Of a stretch of 64,000 bases of DNA, positions 16,776 to 25,528 are shown in pieces. Below the pieces are notes generated by a model, which was given only the letters and a program-made list of their open reading frames with translations, searched no databases and was not told the origin of the DNA. A program made the position numbers and the translations under genes. Numbering within the stretch: position 1 is the first letter of the stretch; each line of letters opens with the position of its first letter. Source of the stretch: Thermoflexibacter ruber (GTDB lineage: Bacteria; Bacteroidota; Bacteroidia; Cytophagales; Thermoflexibacteraceae); assembly GCF_900113045.1 (NCBI RefSeq), contig NZ_FONY01000021.1:31537-95536 (forward strand), in the 5' to 3' direction.

Positions 16776-17303
16776 CTATGTCATATCTTTTGGTGGTGGG
16801 CTTTTCTTCAGAATTAGCCCAATCACCATACCCATAATCAATCCTATAAAAAGGGTTTTTATCCACTCGTCTATAGCAATAGTACTTGCTGAAATAGATT
16901 TGATAGACTCGAACTGAGCCTCGTACTGTTTTATATCCAAGTTTTCTACCTCTTTATATTTTAAAAGTAATTCTGTTAGCTCTTTTTTGTGCAAGTCTAA
17001 AATACTGCCGTCAGCATACGCCAAGAGTACGTAAACCAAAACTGCATACAAAAAAGCCGCACAAATATTGATAAATAAAGCCAAAAATATAGCAATCCCC
17101 CCCCCTATGTAACCTCCATTGCGGTAATCTCTGTAAAATTTCAAGCCTCCTACTATGCCAAGTGCGTAAATAGGCAGATATATCATTTTGTACTGCCCAA
17201 ATGGATTTAAGTCCATGACATACAACAGAATAAGAAATAAAAAGTAGGCTACTGCCGTCAAAGCTCCACTTACCAAGACTACTTGAATAAAAACTTTCCT
17301 CAT
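16776..17303 (-). CDS. DUF4199 family membrane protein
   Basis: A 175-residue inner-membrane protein with four hydrophobic helices (about 5-28, 38-55, 62-92 and 145-165) and a polar, helical insert (about 95-140: KKELTELLLKYKEVENLDIKQYEAQFE) before the last one. This layout and the GGLKFYRDYRNGGYI segment match DUF4199, a family almost confined to Bacteroidota; function is unknown. The ATG at 17303 (MRKVFIQVV) is preferred over a start 33 nt upstream. It is convergent with the barrel-protein gene, 23 nt apart. Confidence 0.85.
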   Translation of the reverse strand: MRKVFIQVVLVSGALTAVAYFLFLILLYVMDLNPFGQYKMIYLPIYALGIVGGLKFYRDYRNGGYIGGGIAIFLALFINICAAFLYAVLVYVLLAYADGSILDLHKKELTELLLKYKEVENLDIKQYEAQFESIKSISASTIAIDEWIKTLFIGLIMGMVIGLILKKSPPPKDMT

Positions 17304-17528
17304 ATTAAATTTATTTAACCAAAATAAAATAGGCACTATTGCATATAAAGTTGAAATTACAATAAATTTGCAAGTCTTGTTAGTAATGCCTTTGACTACA
17401 AAAATATCTTATTTGGCATTGCAAACAAAATAATTACTCTGTTTAAATTTTAACTACTAATTTGCAATCTATTAGTTATCAATATCATAAATTTAAAATA
17501 CTTTTACTACTCTCGAATTTTTTTACTT

Positions 17529-18362
17529 ATGAATATACTATCCGCAATTATTTGGGACGCAAGCCCAGATATTTTTTCCTTTGAAATCCCTTTTATCGGA
17601 AGCACTTTGACCATTCGTTGGTATGGTCTGCTTTTCGCTTCAGGCTTTTTAGTAGGGCAGTACATTATGCTCAAAATTTTTAAAGCAGAAGGTAAACCTG
17701 AAAAAGACATAGATGCGATGACGCTTTACATGATAGTTTCTACTTTAGTGGGGGCGCGTTTAGGGCATTGCTTATTTTACCAGCCTGATTTTTACTTAGC
17801 TAATCCTATTGAAATTTTAAAAGTTTGGGAAGGAGGGCTGGCAAGTCACGGTGCAACTATTGGGATTTTATTTGGACTTTATTTATATAGCCGCTCCCGC
17901 CCTGACCAGTCTTATTTATGGGTGCTTGACCGCATCGTAATTGTAGTGGCTTTGGGTGGTGCCTTTATTCGCTTAGGCAACTTATTTAACTCTGAAATTG
18001 TTGGTTTGCCTACCGACCTTCCTTGGGGTTTTGTTTTTGTCAAATTGGGCGAGGATTTTGCTCGCCACCCTGCGCAGCTTTATGAGGCTATCTCTTGCGT
18101 TTTCCTATTTTTATTCTTGCTTTGGATGTGGAGCAGAACCAAAGAAAAAACTCCAGAAGGCAGACTTTTTGGGCTTTTTGTTGTAATTTTATTTAGTTTG
18201 AGAATTTTCTACGAATTTTTGAAAGAAAATCAGGTGGACTTTGAAAATGGCTTACCTCTTAACATGGGGCAGATTCTAAGTATTCCTATGGTATTTATTG
18301 GCTTGTGGATATTAATAAGAAGTACTAAAAATAAGGTAGAAAATAAGCCATTACCAAACTAA
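17529..18362 (+). CDS. lgt: Prolipoprotein diacylglyceryl transferase
   Basis: A 277-residue, seven-helix inner-membrane enzyme that transfers diacylglyceryl from phosphatidylglycerol to the lipobox Cys of prolipoproteins, the first step of lipoprotein maturation. Family hallmarks visible: IRWYGLLFASGFLVG, GARLGHCLFY, WEGGLASHGA, the Lgt signature GGAFIRLGNLFNSEIVG and RHPAQLYEA. The conserved His, Gly, Arg and Asn residues are all present. Many lipoprotein signals occur in this window, so its substrates are abundant. The GT4 gene begins 4 nt after its stop, so the two are probably co-transcribed. Confidence 0.97.
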   Translation: MNILSAIIWDASPDIFSFEIPFIGSTLTIRWYGLLFASGFLVGQYIMLKIFKAEGKPEKDIDAMTLYMIVSTLVGARLGHCLFYQPDFYLANPIEILKVWEGGLASHGATIGILFGLYLYSRSRPDQSYLWVLDRIVIVVALGGAFIRLGNLFNSEIVGLPTDLPWGFVFVKLGEDFARHPAQLYEAISCVFLFLFLLWMWSRTKEKTPEGRLFGLFVVILFSLRIFYEFLKENQVDFENGLPLNMGQILSIPMVFIGLWILIRSTKNKVENKPLPN

Positions 18363-18366
18363 GTAC

Positions 18367-19680
18367 ATGGAGAGGAAAAAGGTACTTATCATCACCTACT
18401 ATTGGTATCCAAGTGGAGGTATTGGGGTTTTAAGATGTTTGAAAACTGCCAAATATCTAAGACAATTTGGCTGGGAGCCAATTATTTACACCGCAAAAAA
18501 TGCTCACTATCCAAGCATAGATGAAAGTAACCTAAAAGATATTCCCCCACATATTACAGTACTGAAACAGCCTATTTTTGAGCCATATTCTTTGTATAAA
18601 AAATTTACAGGAAAGCCTCCAGAAGCCAATGTAAACCATGCCTTAGTCGCCAATGAAGATAAAGAAAGTTGGAAACACAAGGTAGCTGTGTGGATTCGCA
18701 GTAATTTTTTTATTCCAGATGCAAGAGCTTTTTGGATTCGCCCTTCCGTCAAATTTTTAGTCAATTACCTGAAAAAGAATCCTGTAGATGCTATTTTTTC
18801 TGACGGTCCTCCTCACTCCAATACACGCATTGCTTGCTTAGTAAAGCAAAAAACAGGGATTCCTTGGCTATGCGACTTCCAAGACCCTTGGACGCAAATG
18901 GATTTGTACGAACGCTTAAATGTTTCCAAACTTGCTTGGCAGAAACACCAAAAAATGGAGCAGGAGGCTTTTCAAACCGCCGATGCTATTACGATAGTAA
19001 GCGAAACTTGGAAAAAAGACTTAGAAAGTATTGGGGCAAAAAATGTCAGTGTGGTGCCTTGGGGCTACGATGAGGACGACTTCAAGCACGCCAATTTTGC
19101 TCCAGACTGGAAACTTACCCTTACCCATACAGGACTGCTCGGCGAAGACCGAAACCCTGAAAACTTGTTTGTATCAATGCGAGAACTCAGCGAAGAGCTT
19201 ACAGACTTCAAGCAACTATTCAGACTTAGGTTAGTGGGGGAAGTGGATAGCAAAGTAAGACAAACCGCAGAAAAATACAAAGTCGCTACATTAATTGAGT
19301 ACATTCCACAAGTTCCAAGAAATGAGGCTCTTAAATACACCATCAATACGCAAGCCTTACTTTTATTACTTAATGACGCAGGAAACGTCATGGGACGTAT
19401 TCCCGGAAAGTTTTTTGAGTACTTAGCGGCAAAAAGACCTATTTTGTGCTTGGGTGCAGTGGGTAGCGATGTAGATAAAATAATGCAAAAAACTCAAGCA
19501 GGAGTTTCCGTAAATTATGCTGATAAGCAGGGCATCAAGACCCAGCTATTATCATTTTATGAATCTTATAAAAAAACAGGAATTATTGAAGGCAAAACTT
19601 GTCATATAGAGGAATTTACAAATAAGAATTTGACTAAACAAATAGCTCACTTATTAGATAAGATTAGTACACAGAAATAA
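18367..19680 (+). CDS. Glycosyltransferase, GT4-like
   Basis: A 437-residue GT-B fold glycosyltransferase. The N-terminal acceptor domain starts with VLIITYYWYPSGGIGVLRCLKTAKYL (glycine loop of the fold), followed by FSDGPPHSNTRIA and WLCDFQDPW. The C-terminal donor domain includes LTLTHTGLLGEDRNPENLF, LRLVGEVDS, IEYIPQVPRNEAL and GRIPGKFFEYLAAKRPILCLGA, in which the Glu of KFFEYL corresponds to the EX7E donor-binding Glu. It probably builds surface polysaccharide or LPS. It lies directly after lgt (4 nt) and ends at a strong bidirectional terminator. Confidence 0.85.
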   Translation: MERKKVLIITYYWYPSGGIGVLRCLKTAKYLRQFGWEPIIYTAKNAHYPSIDESNLKDIPPHITVLKQPIFEPYSLYKKFTGKPPEANVNHALVANEDKESWKHKVAVWIRSNFFIPDARAFWIRPSVKFLVNYLKKNPVDAIFSDGPPHSNTRIACLVKQKTGIPWLCDFQDPWTQMDLYERLNVSKLAWQKHQKMEQEAFQTADAITIVSETWKKDLESIGAKNVSVVPWGYDEDDFKHANFAPDWKLTLTHTGLLGEDRNPENLFVSMRELSEELTDFKQLFRLRLVGEVDSKVRQTAEKYKVATLIEYIPQVPRNEALKYTINTQALLLLLNDAGNVMGRIPGKFFEYLAAKRPILCLGAVGSDVDKIMQKTQAGVSVNYADKQGIKTQLLSFYESYKKTGIIEGKTCHIEEFTNKNLTKQIAHLLDKISTQK

Positions 19681-19709
19681 AAAAGCCACATTTTGCTATG
19701 TGGCTTTTT
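19680..19709. terminator. Bidirectional intrinsic terminator
   Basis: GCCACAT (19685-19691) and ATGTGGC (19698-19704) form the stem around TTTGCT, flanked by A-run and T-run, so it works both ways. It separates the lgt-GT4 unit from the convergent rplC-rplD-rplW unit and shows that the ribosomal operon ends after rplW. Confidence 0.92.
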
Positions 19710-19735
19710 ATCAATATCACATTTCATTTAAAAAA

Positions 19736-20023
19736 CTATGCTTCTGAATAGAAATCTATAATCTCTCCCGCTGCCAACTGAACAATAGCTTTTTTGTACT
19801 TTGGCTTGCGTCCCTGAGCAACACCAGACTTTGTAAAGCGAACTTTTCTCTTTCCTGCTACTACCATAGTACGCACACTGTCCACATTTACCCCGTACAT
19901 TTGCTCTACTGCCTTCTTAATTTGGATTTTGTTAGCCTTTACATCAACTACAAATCCATATACGCCTTTCTCATTCATTGCGGCGACTTTTTCTGTCAAT
20001 AAAGGTCTTTTTAAAATTTCCAT
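19736..20023 (-). CDS. rplW: 50S ribosomal protein L23
   Basis: A 95-residue L23 (uL23), which binds 23S rRNA domain III at the tunnel exit and helps dock trigger factor and SRP. Family motifs: MEILKRPLLTEKVAAMNE at the start, VDVKANKIQIKKAVEQMYGVNVDSVRTM and the basic GKRKVRFTKSGVAQGRKPKYKKAIVQL loop. Full length. It follows rplD by 15 nt and is the last gene of the unit; rplB, the usual next gene, is absent and a terminator follows. Confidence 0.98.
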   Translation of the reverse strand: MEILKRPLLTEKVAAMNEKGVYGFVVDVKANKIQIKKAVEQMYGVNVDSVRTMVVAGKRKVRFTKSGVAQGRKPKYKKAIVQLAAGEIIDFYSEA

Positions 20024-20038
20024 TGGATTTTAGTAATT

Positions 20039-20668
20039 TTAGTTTGCTAACAATTCATTAATCTTCTCCACAGAACCCTCACATAAAATAAGGTTTTGAG
20101 CATGAAGTATGTCGTAAGTATTCAAAGAATCTGCGGTAACTACCTTTGCATTTTGAATATTACGAGAAGAAAGATATACATTAGGACTATGCGTTGGTAC
20201 GACTAAAAGTGTCTTTTTGTCAGCTACTGACAGAGCAGAAAGCAACTTAATGTATTCTTTTGTCTTAGGAGCGTCAAAGCTAATATTTTCTAAAACAGTA
20301 ATAGAAGCATCTTTTGCTTTATAGCTCAAAGCAGAACGTCTTGCTAATTGTTTTAATTTTTTGTTTAGCTTAAAACTGTAATCTCTTGGTACAGGTCCGA
20401 ATATACGACCACCACCCTTGAACTGAGGGTTTTTGATGCTACCTGCACGCGCTCCACCTGTTCCTTTTTGCTTTTTCAATTTTTTTGTAGAACCAGAAAC
20501 TTCGTTACGTTGCTTAGATTTATGCGTACCTTGTCTTTGATTAGCCAAATACTGCTTTACATCTAAATAAATTGCGTGGTCATTTGGCTCAATTCCAAAA
20601 ATAGCCTCTGACAACGTAACTACTCTACCTGTTTCTTTTCCACTTGTGTTTAATACTGCTAATTCCAT
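20039..20668 (-). CDS. rplD: 50S ribosomal protein L4
   Basis: A 209-residue L4 (uL4). The extended loop that reaches the exit tunnel is visible ([27 protein letters not shown], about residues 63-90), with the globular part around it ([13 protein letters not shown], the LLVVPTHS strand and the terminal [16 protein letters not shown]). L4 of some bacteria represses its own operon; no such element can be recognised here. It lies between rplC (40-nt gap) and rplW (15-nt gap). Confidence 0.98.
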   Translation of the reverse strand: MELAVLNTSGKETGRVVTLSEAIFGIEPNDHAIYLDVKQYLANQRQGTHKSKQRNEVSGSTKKLKKQKGTGGARAGSIKNPQFKGGGRIFGPVPRDYSFKLNKKLKQLARRSALSYKAKDASITVLENISFDAPKTKEYIKLLSALSVADKKTLLVVPTHSPNVYLSSRNIQNAKVVTADSLNTYDILHAQNLILCEGSVEKINELLAN

Positions 20669-20708
20669 TTTTTTTCAGGATTTTAATAGTAGAAATGGTT
20701 TTCAGAAA

Positions 20709-21329
20709 TTATTTTTCGATGAGCAAGTAAGAATTTTTCGCACCTGCTACTGAGCCACTGATTACCAAAAGGTTCGCTTCTGGAATAATTTTCAGAATTT
20801 TCAGGTTTTGAGTTTTTATTCTTGCGTTACCTGTACGACCAGCCATGCGCTGACCTTTGAATACCCTTGCAGGGAAAGAACAAGCACCGTTAGAACCTGG
20901 GTGTCTTTGGCGGTTATGCTGACCGTGAGTCTGCCCACCTACCCCACTAAAATTGTGGCGTTTTACTACCCCTTGGAACCCTTTACCTTTGCTTGTACCT
21001 ATCACATCTACAAAGTCCCCCTCGACAAAAATATCAACGGCTGTAAGCGTATCTCCTAAACTTACTTGCTTAGCAAACTCTTTGAATTCTGCTAATTTAC
21101 GCTTTGGAGTAGTGTTCGCTTTCTTGAAGTGTCCCAACAATGGTGCGGAAGTATTTTTTTCTTTCTTCTCACCAAATCCAAGTTGGACTGCTTCGTAGCC
21201 GTCTTTGTCCATAGTTTTTACTTGCGTAACTACGCAAGGACCAGCCTGAACTACTGTGCATGCGACATTTCGTCCATCGGCACTTATCATGCTCGTCATT
21301 CCGATTTTTTTACCTATGATACCAGACAT
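20709..21329 (-). CDS. rplC: 50S ribosomal protein L3
   Basis: A 206-residue L3 (uL3), an early assembly protein near the peptidyl transferase centre. Family motifs: [14 protein letters not shown] at the start, [21 protein letters not shown], the tip loop [18 protein letters not shown] and [20 protein letters not shown]. First gene of the unit, with a -7 promoter element about 47 nt upstream. rpsJ (S10), normally just before it, is not here; the next gene upstream is gldM, beyond a terminator. Confidence 0.98.
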   Translation of the reverse strand: MSGIIGKKIGMTSMISADGRNVACTVVQAGPCVVTQVKTMDKDGYEAVQLGFGEKKEKNTSAPLLGHFKKANTTPKRKLAEFKEFAKQVSLGDTLTAVDIFVEGDFVDVIGTSKGKGFQGVVKRHNFSGVGGQTHGQHNRQRHPGSNGACSFPARVFKGQRMAGRTGNARIKTQNLKILKIIPEANLLVISGSVAGAKNSYLLIEK

Positions 21330-21375
21330 TGATTGAACGTTAAATAATTAACCAATTCATTTTAAATTTGGAGTG

Positions 21376-21383
21376 CAAAGGTA
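21376..21383 (-). promoter_or_regulatory. -7 promoter element of rplC-rplD-rplW
   Basis: TACCTTTG on the minus strand, matching TAnnTTTG, 47 nt before rplC. No clear TTG at the upstream spacing. It gives the ribosomal trio its own promoter. Confidence 0.65.
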
Positions 21384-21428
21384 GGTACTTTTTTTAGATA
21401 TATGAAAGTTTTTGCTAAAAAATTCTAT

Positions 21429-21463
21429 AAAAAAAATAGCTACCCGATGAGAGGTAGCTATTT
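21429..21463 (-). terminator. Intrinsic terminator after gldM
   Basis: On the minus strand AAATAGCTACC and GGTAGCTATTT form an 11-bp stem around an 8-nt loop, followed by a run of T. It lies 26 nt past the gldM stop and shows that gldN is not part of this transcript. Confidence 0.9.
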
Positions 21464-21488
21464 AAGAGTATTTACAATGAGTAAGAGA

Positions 21489-23096
21489 TTAGTTGATAGA
21501 ATATGTAAAGATTGGACTTCCAATTTTTGCATCTTCTGTTTGTCCTCTAAAATTCATACGCTTTACGTTCTTTATCTCAATAATCAAGCGGTCACCGGGC
21601 TGTGCTTGGCTGGCAAATTGAGTAATGTCAACTGTTTCGCTTGTAACTTTCATTGGCGTACCTATCGGTCTTCTACCTCTTGCCAAGGTAATTTCCCAAG
21701 CTGTTACTTTGTATCTTGCGTCTTTTGGAATCGCATCTCTAATACTTTGCTCTGCCAATGCCTTAGCTGTTAAAGACCTTGGACAAGGACCTCCTACTTT
21801 GAGGTCAAGTGCTCTTGTCCCACTAAAGATTTCTATATCTGGTTTTGGTAATAGGCGAACAGGAAAATGCTCTGTACCTATCAAAGTTCCTCCACTGCTT
21901 ACCTGCAAATCAACTTTTGCTGCATTAGGAACGATGATAATATCCCCTTTCTTAGCACCCTTGATAACTTCAGCATTTACAGCTGAGAATGAAGGATCAT
22001 AATTAGCACCTAAGGCTGGTACTTGTACGCTTAGTTCATTACCGCAGTTCAGATAAAGAGACTTTACTGTAGCTGACTGAATTTGGATTACAGGTTTAGC
22101 AACAATATACTCTTGTTCAACTTTGAAGGTAGTATCGTTGCCACGAGTAGTTTTGATAGTGATAGCACCCTGCCAAGTTTTCTTTTCATTGCCATCTTTA
22201 TCGTAGTTATTGCCGCTTGCTTTAAACTCTATATGACCTACACCGTTTTCTACTTTGACTGCACCTACACTTGAACTCATACGAGGAGTGATTTGGGAAG
22301 AGGACGCAGCTAAGTACATAGTGGCTTTGTAAGTTGTACCTGCAGCAACTATTTTGGACTCTGCACTCACTTTAGCTTCAATTCTATCAAACTTTACTAC
22401 TACCTGACCCACTTTTTGAGAAATTACCTCCAACGCTTTAGCTTCATAACGAGCAACTTGAGTTTCCATTTCACTCATAATAGCCAAAGCTGCTACCAGA
22501 GGCGTATTACCAAAGTTGATTTGAGCAAAATCTTTACCTTTATGGTCTGGATTATTCTTGTACTGTTCCATTTCAGAAGCCTCAAGCGCAATCCTTGTTT
22601 GCAGTTGTTTACCAAGAGCAGTGTCCATTTCTGCAATTTTTTTAGCAAAGTTGTTCAAATCTGCTTGAAGTTGATACGCCTTACCAGATTTGCTACCTTC
22701 AGGACCTATCATATAGTTCATTACCATATCGTAATCCTTACCGTTTTTTAATTCTCCTGTTTTAGGGTCTCTACCTCCTGTAAACTCGATTAAATCTGCA
22801 CGCAGCTTTTCAATCTCCCCAATCATCTTGGAGGTTTCTTCCTTCACACTTTCTGCCTTTTTCAAATATGCTAAATCTCTTGCGTCATTGCCTTCATCAG
22901 CTACTTTCTTTTTCATAGCTTCGAGCACCTTGGAGGAAGCATCTCTGGAAACATGGACAGAGTGTTGCAAACTTTCATCAATAAAGATAAATTTTTCGAG
23001 AACGGCATTACTTACCTGTAACGCTAATAGGGCAGTAAGTACCAAGTACATCAGACCTATCATTCTCTGTCTGGGCGTTTCTTTAAGACCAGCCAT
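21489..23096 (-). CDS. gldM: Gliding motility / type IX secretion protein GldM
   Basis: A 535-residue protein with a single N-terminal membrane helix (about 14-34, MIGLMYLVLTALLALQV) and a long periplasmic part. The start MAGLKETPRQRMIGLMYLVLTALLALQVSNAVLEKF is the GldM hallmark. The helical domain (about 40-220) is followed by beta domains, with VDFxR-type segments and the C-terminal GDRLIIEIKNVKRMNFRGQ. GldM dimers and GldL form the proton-powered rotary motor of the type IX secretion system. It lies 58 nt after gldL. gldK and gldN, the usual neighbours, are not in the window. Confidence 0.97.
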   Translation of the reverse strand: MAGLKETPRQRMIGLMYLVLTALLALQVSNAVLEKFIFIDESLQHSVHVSRDASSKVLEAMKKKVADEGNDARDLAYLKKAESVKEETSKMIGEIEKLRADLIEFTGGRDPKTGELKNGKDYDMVMNYMIGPEGSKSGKAYQLQADLNNFAKKIAEMDTALGKQLQTRIALEASEMEQYKNNPDHKGKDFAQINFGNTPLVAALAIMSEMETQVARYEAKALEVISQKVGQVVVKFDRIEAKVSAESKIVAAGTTYKATMYLAASSSQITPRMSSSVGAVKVENGVGHIEFKASGNNYDKDGNEKKTWQGAITIKTTRGNDTTFKVEQEYIVAKPVIQIQSATVKSLYLNCGNELSVQVPALGANYDPSFSAVNAEVIKGAKKGDIIIVPNAAKVDLQVSSGGTLIGTEHFPVRLLPKPDIEIFSGTRALDLKVGGPCPRSLTAKALAEQSIRDAIPKDARYKVTAWEITLARGRRPIGTPMKVTSETVDITQFASQAQPGDRLIIEIKNVKRMNFRGQTEDAKIGSPIFTYSIN

Positions 23097-23154
23097 GTAA
23101 CTATATTATTTTGGTTTAAAAGATTAAACAATTAGTTGAATTAGTAAATATAGA

Positions 23155-23982
23155 TTACTGACCTCTCATTGCAGTAAGCATATTGCCATATATTTTGTTC
23201 AGAGATGTCAAATTGGTTGTCAATTTAGACATTTGCTCTTTGAATATTTGAGATTCTTTACTTGCATCAGCCATGCTTTCCATAGCAAGAGTAAGATTGC
23301 TATAAAACTTATTCATTGCTTTCAAGTGACTATTCGCATCTTTCAATTCCATCTCATATACTGCGTTCAATGCACCTAAGTTCTTAGTAATTAACTGAAC
23401 TTGAGAGTGATACTCTTTTGCATCTTTAGAAGCATTTGACATTTCTGTCATCGCAGTAATCGTAGTAGAGTATGCCTTATTCAAGTTTGCCATAGAAACA
23501 GCCGCTTCTCTTACGTTTTTAGTATATTCATTAGAAGCAGATGAGGCATCGGTAATATCTCTCATTTTAAGAGCTGTTTCATTTAGCGATTTGATACCTT
23601 GTCCAAAACTTTTGAATGCCTCAGTACTTAAATTGGCTTCTGCAAGCATTTGGTCAAGACCAATCAAAGCAGCTGTAGCAGACTTATTGCCACTTGTTTC
23701 AGGAAGTTTTCCCCAAGTATCCTCAGGTGCATCTGGGGCTAATTGTGGATAGACTCTTTCCCACTCGTAGTGAATTTCTGGAGGAGGAACGGGTTGCCCT
23801 GCGGTCAAAAGGAAGATGACTGCCTCAGTAAGCAGACCTACGGTTAGTAGCTCGCCTGCAAAGGACCAGTGCATGATTTTGAACAACGCTCCAACGATAA
23901 CGACAGCCGCACCAATACTAATCAATTTTGGTACAATTACTCTGTAGAATTTTTCAAGGCTTGTTTCACGTACTTTACTCAT
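23155..23982 (-). CDS. gldL: Gliding motility / type IX secretion protein GldL
   Basis: A 275-residue inner-membrane protein. Two transmembrane helices lie near residues 16-36 and 44-64 (ISIGAAVVIVGALFKIMHW; GELLTVGLLTEAVIFLL), containing the family's conserved Lys, His and Glu that are linked to proton flow. A cytoplasmic domain follows with helical repeats of the type TDASSASNEYTKNVREAA and FYSNLTLAMESMADASKES. GldL forms the stator ring around the GldM dimer and turns proton motive force into gliding and secretion. First gene of the gldL-gldM unit; gldK is not upstream. Confidence 0.97.
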   Translation of the reverse strand: MSKVRETSLEKFYRVIVPKLISIGAAVVIVGALFKIMHWSFAGELLTVGLLTEAVIFLLTAGQPVPPPEIHYEWERVYPQLAPDAPEDTWGKLPETSGNKSATAALIGLDQMLAEANLSTEAFKSFGQGIKSLNETALKMRDITDASSASNEYTKNVREAAVSMANLNKAYSTTITAMTEMSNASKDAKEYHSQVQLITKNLGALNAVYEMELKDANSHLKAMNKFYSNLTLAMESMADASKESQIFKEQMSKLTTNLTSLNKIYGNMLTAMRGQ

Positions 23983-24232
23983 TGTGTTTGGTTTTAATTA
24001 ATAGTTGTTGATATAATCATTTTTTAGATTTCCAAAGAAATATGAATAAGAGGGCTTATCCATTGCTAATTGTAAAAAACATTTTCACAATCAACAAGCA
24101 AGTTTATGTAAAACTTTTCAAAGTTACAAAAATTGTTGGATTTTTTATATTTCACTTATTTAGAAATTATCTCAGGAAAATGGTAAATAGATGAACAATT
24201 ATCTTTGCTATCTATTACGAATTTTCAAAGTT

Positions 24233-24328
24233 ATGAAAAAAGAAAATACTTTTAAAAGCATTTTGAGAAATATTTTATTAAGGTTGGTATCAAAAGGATT
24301 TAAAATATTAAAGAATTTAAACTTTTGA
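24233..24328 (+). CDS. Possible small cationic peptide gene (31 aa)
   Basis: An ATG at 24233 opens a 31-codon frame encoding a Lys/Arg-rich, potentially amphipathic helix (MKKENTFKSILRNILLRL...). A TATCTTTG element at 24200-24207 lies 25 nt before the ATG, matching the local promoter -7 box; no TTG partner is seen. It sits alone in the 457-bp gap between gldL and hldD, which otherwise holds only a minus-strand TAACTTTG element (24119-24126) that may serve gldL. Coding is uncertain. Confidence 0.2.
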   Translation: MKKENTFKSILRNILLRLVSKGFKILKNLNF

Positions 24329-24439
24329 AACAATAAAAATGAAATGTGCTACTCTCAATGTATGCTAAAAATAGTAACAAATTTTATTCCAAAAGTACAT
24401 TTTTTATATTTATATGGCACAAGTTTAAGAATATTGTAT

Positions 24440-25405
24440 TTAAAAATATTGATTGGCTGATAAATAATTTTGCACGTAATCTGAAATTCCCTCCTCCAGC
24501 GAATAGAAGGGTTTTGTATAGCCTGCTTTTTGGAGTTTACTCATATTGGCTTGAGTAAAATATTGATATTTGTCGCGAATATCCAAAGGCGTATCTACGA
24601 AATTTATATTCTCTTCTACCTTTAATGCTTTAAAGGTATTGCGAGCTAAATCCAAAAAGGTACGAGCCTTTCCTGTCCCCAAGTTATAAATTCCTGAACT
24701 CACCGCATTCTCCAAGAAAAAGAGGCATACGCTCACTACATCTTTGACGTAGATGAAATCCCGTAATTGTTCTCCGTCTTTGTAATCGGGGTGATGGGAA
24801 CGGAAAAGTTTCATAGACTTAGTTTGGCTGATTTGATTGAAAGCATGAAAAATTACTGATGCCATTCGCCCTTTGTGGTACTCGTTAGGACCGTAAACGT
24901 TGAAAAACTTTAACCCGTACCAGCGTGGAGGCGTTTGTTTTTGTGCTAATACCCACTTATCAAACTCATTTTTAGACTCGCCGTAGGGATTCAAGGGTTT
25001 TAGTAAGTGAATTTTACTCTCATCGTCGTCGTAGCCCTGTTCTCCTATGCCATAAGTGGCAGCAGAAGAAGCATAGACCAAAGGAGTTTGTTTATCTGCA
25101 CAAAACTGCCAAATCTGCTTAGAATAATTTATATTTAGTTGTTCAAAAATCTGATAATCAAACTCAGTAGTATCAGTACGCGCACCTATATGAAAAATAA
25201 AATCAATGTTTTTATGATTTTCTTTGAGCCAATCAAACAAAGAAAACCTCTCTACTTTTGCCATGAATTGTTTATTGGCTAAATTTTTGTTTTTTATTTC
25301 ATTAGAAAAATCATCTACTATCACGATGTCTTTGCGACCAATTTTGTTCAGTTGGCTAAGCAAACAACTTCCGATAAAACCAGCTGCCCCCGTAACTACT
25401 ATCAT
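24440..25405 (-). CDS. hldD: ADP-glyceromanno-heptose 6-epimerase
   Basis: A 321-residue short-chain dehydrogenase-fold epimerase that converts ADP-D-glycero-D-manno-heptose to the L-glycero form used in LPS core. Motifs: VTGAAGFIGSCLL (NADP-binding glycine motif), FHIGARTDTTE, YASSAATYG, NPYGESKNEFDKW (catalytic Tyr-X3-Lys), LKFFNVYGPNEYHKGRMASV and RDFIYVKDV. These combined signatures are specific to HldD/RfaD rather than generic NDP-sugar epimerases. Full length. No other heptose genes lie nearby. Confidence 0.95.
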   Translation of the reverse strand: MIVVTGAAGFIGSCLLSQLNKIGRKDIVIVDDFSNEIKNKNLANKQFMAKVERFSLFDWLKENHKNIDFIFHIGARTDTTEFDYQIFEQLNINYSKQIWQFCADKQTPLVYASSAATYGIGEQGYDDDESKIHLLKPLNPYGESKNEFDKWVLAQKQTPPRWYGLKFFNVYGPNEYHKGRMASVIFHAFNQISQTKSMKLFRSHHPDYKDGEQLRDFIYVKDVVSVCLFFLENAVSSGIYNLGTGKARTFLDLARNTFKALKVEENINFVDTPLDIRDKYQYFTQANMSKLQKAGYTKPFYSLEEGISDYVQNYLSANQYF

Positions 25406-25528
25406 ACTTTTTAATTTTATACTTGATTATAAATATTTAACTTGAAAAATAGGCTTTACCTCTTCTATGATTACTTTGTAAAATTCTATAAAATTTAGCA
25501 ATACGGCAAAAAGCACTAAGGAAAAAAT

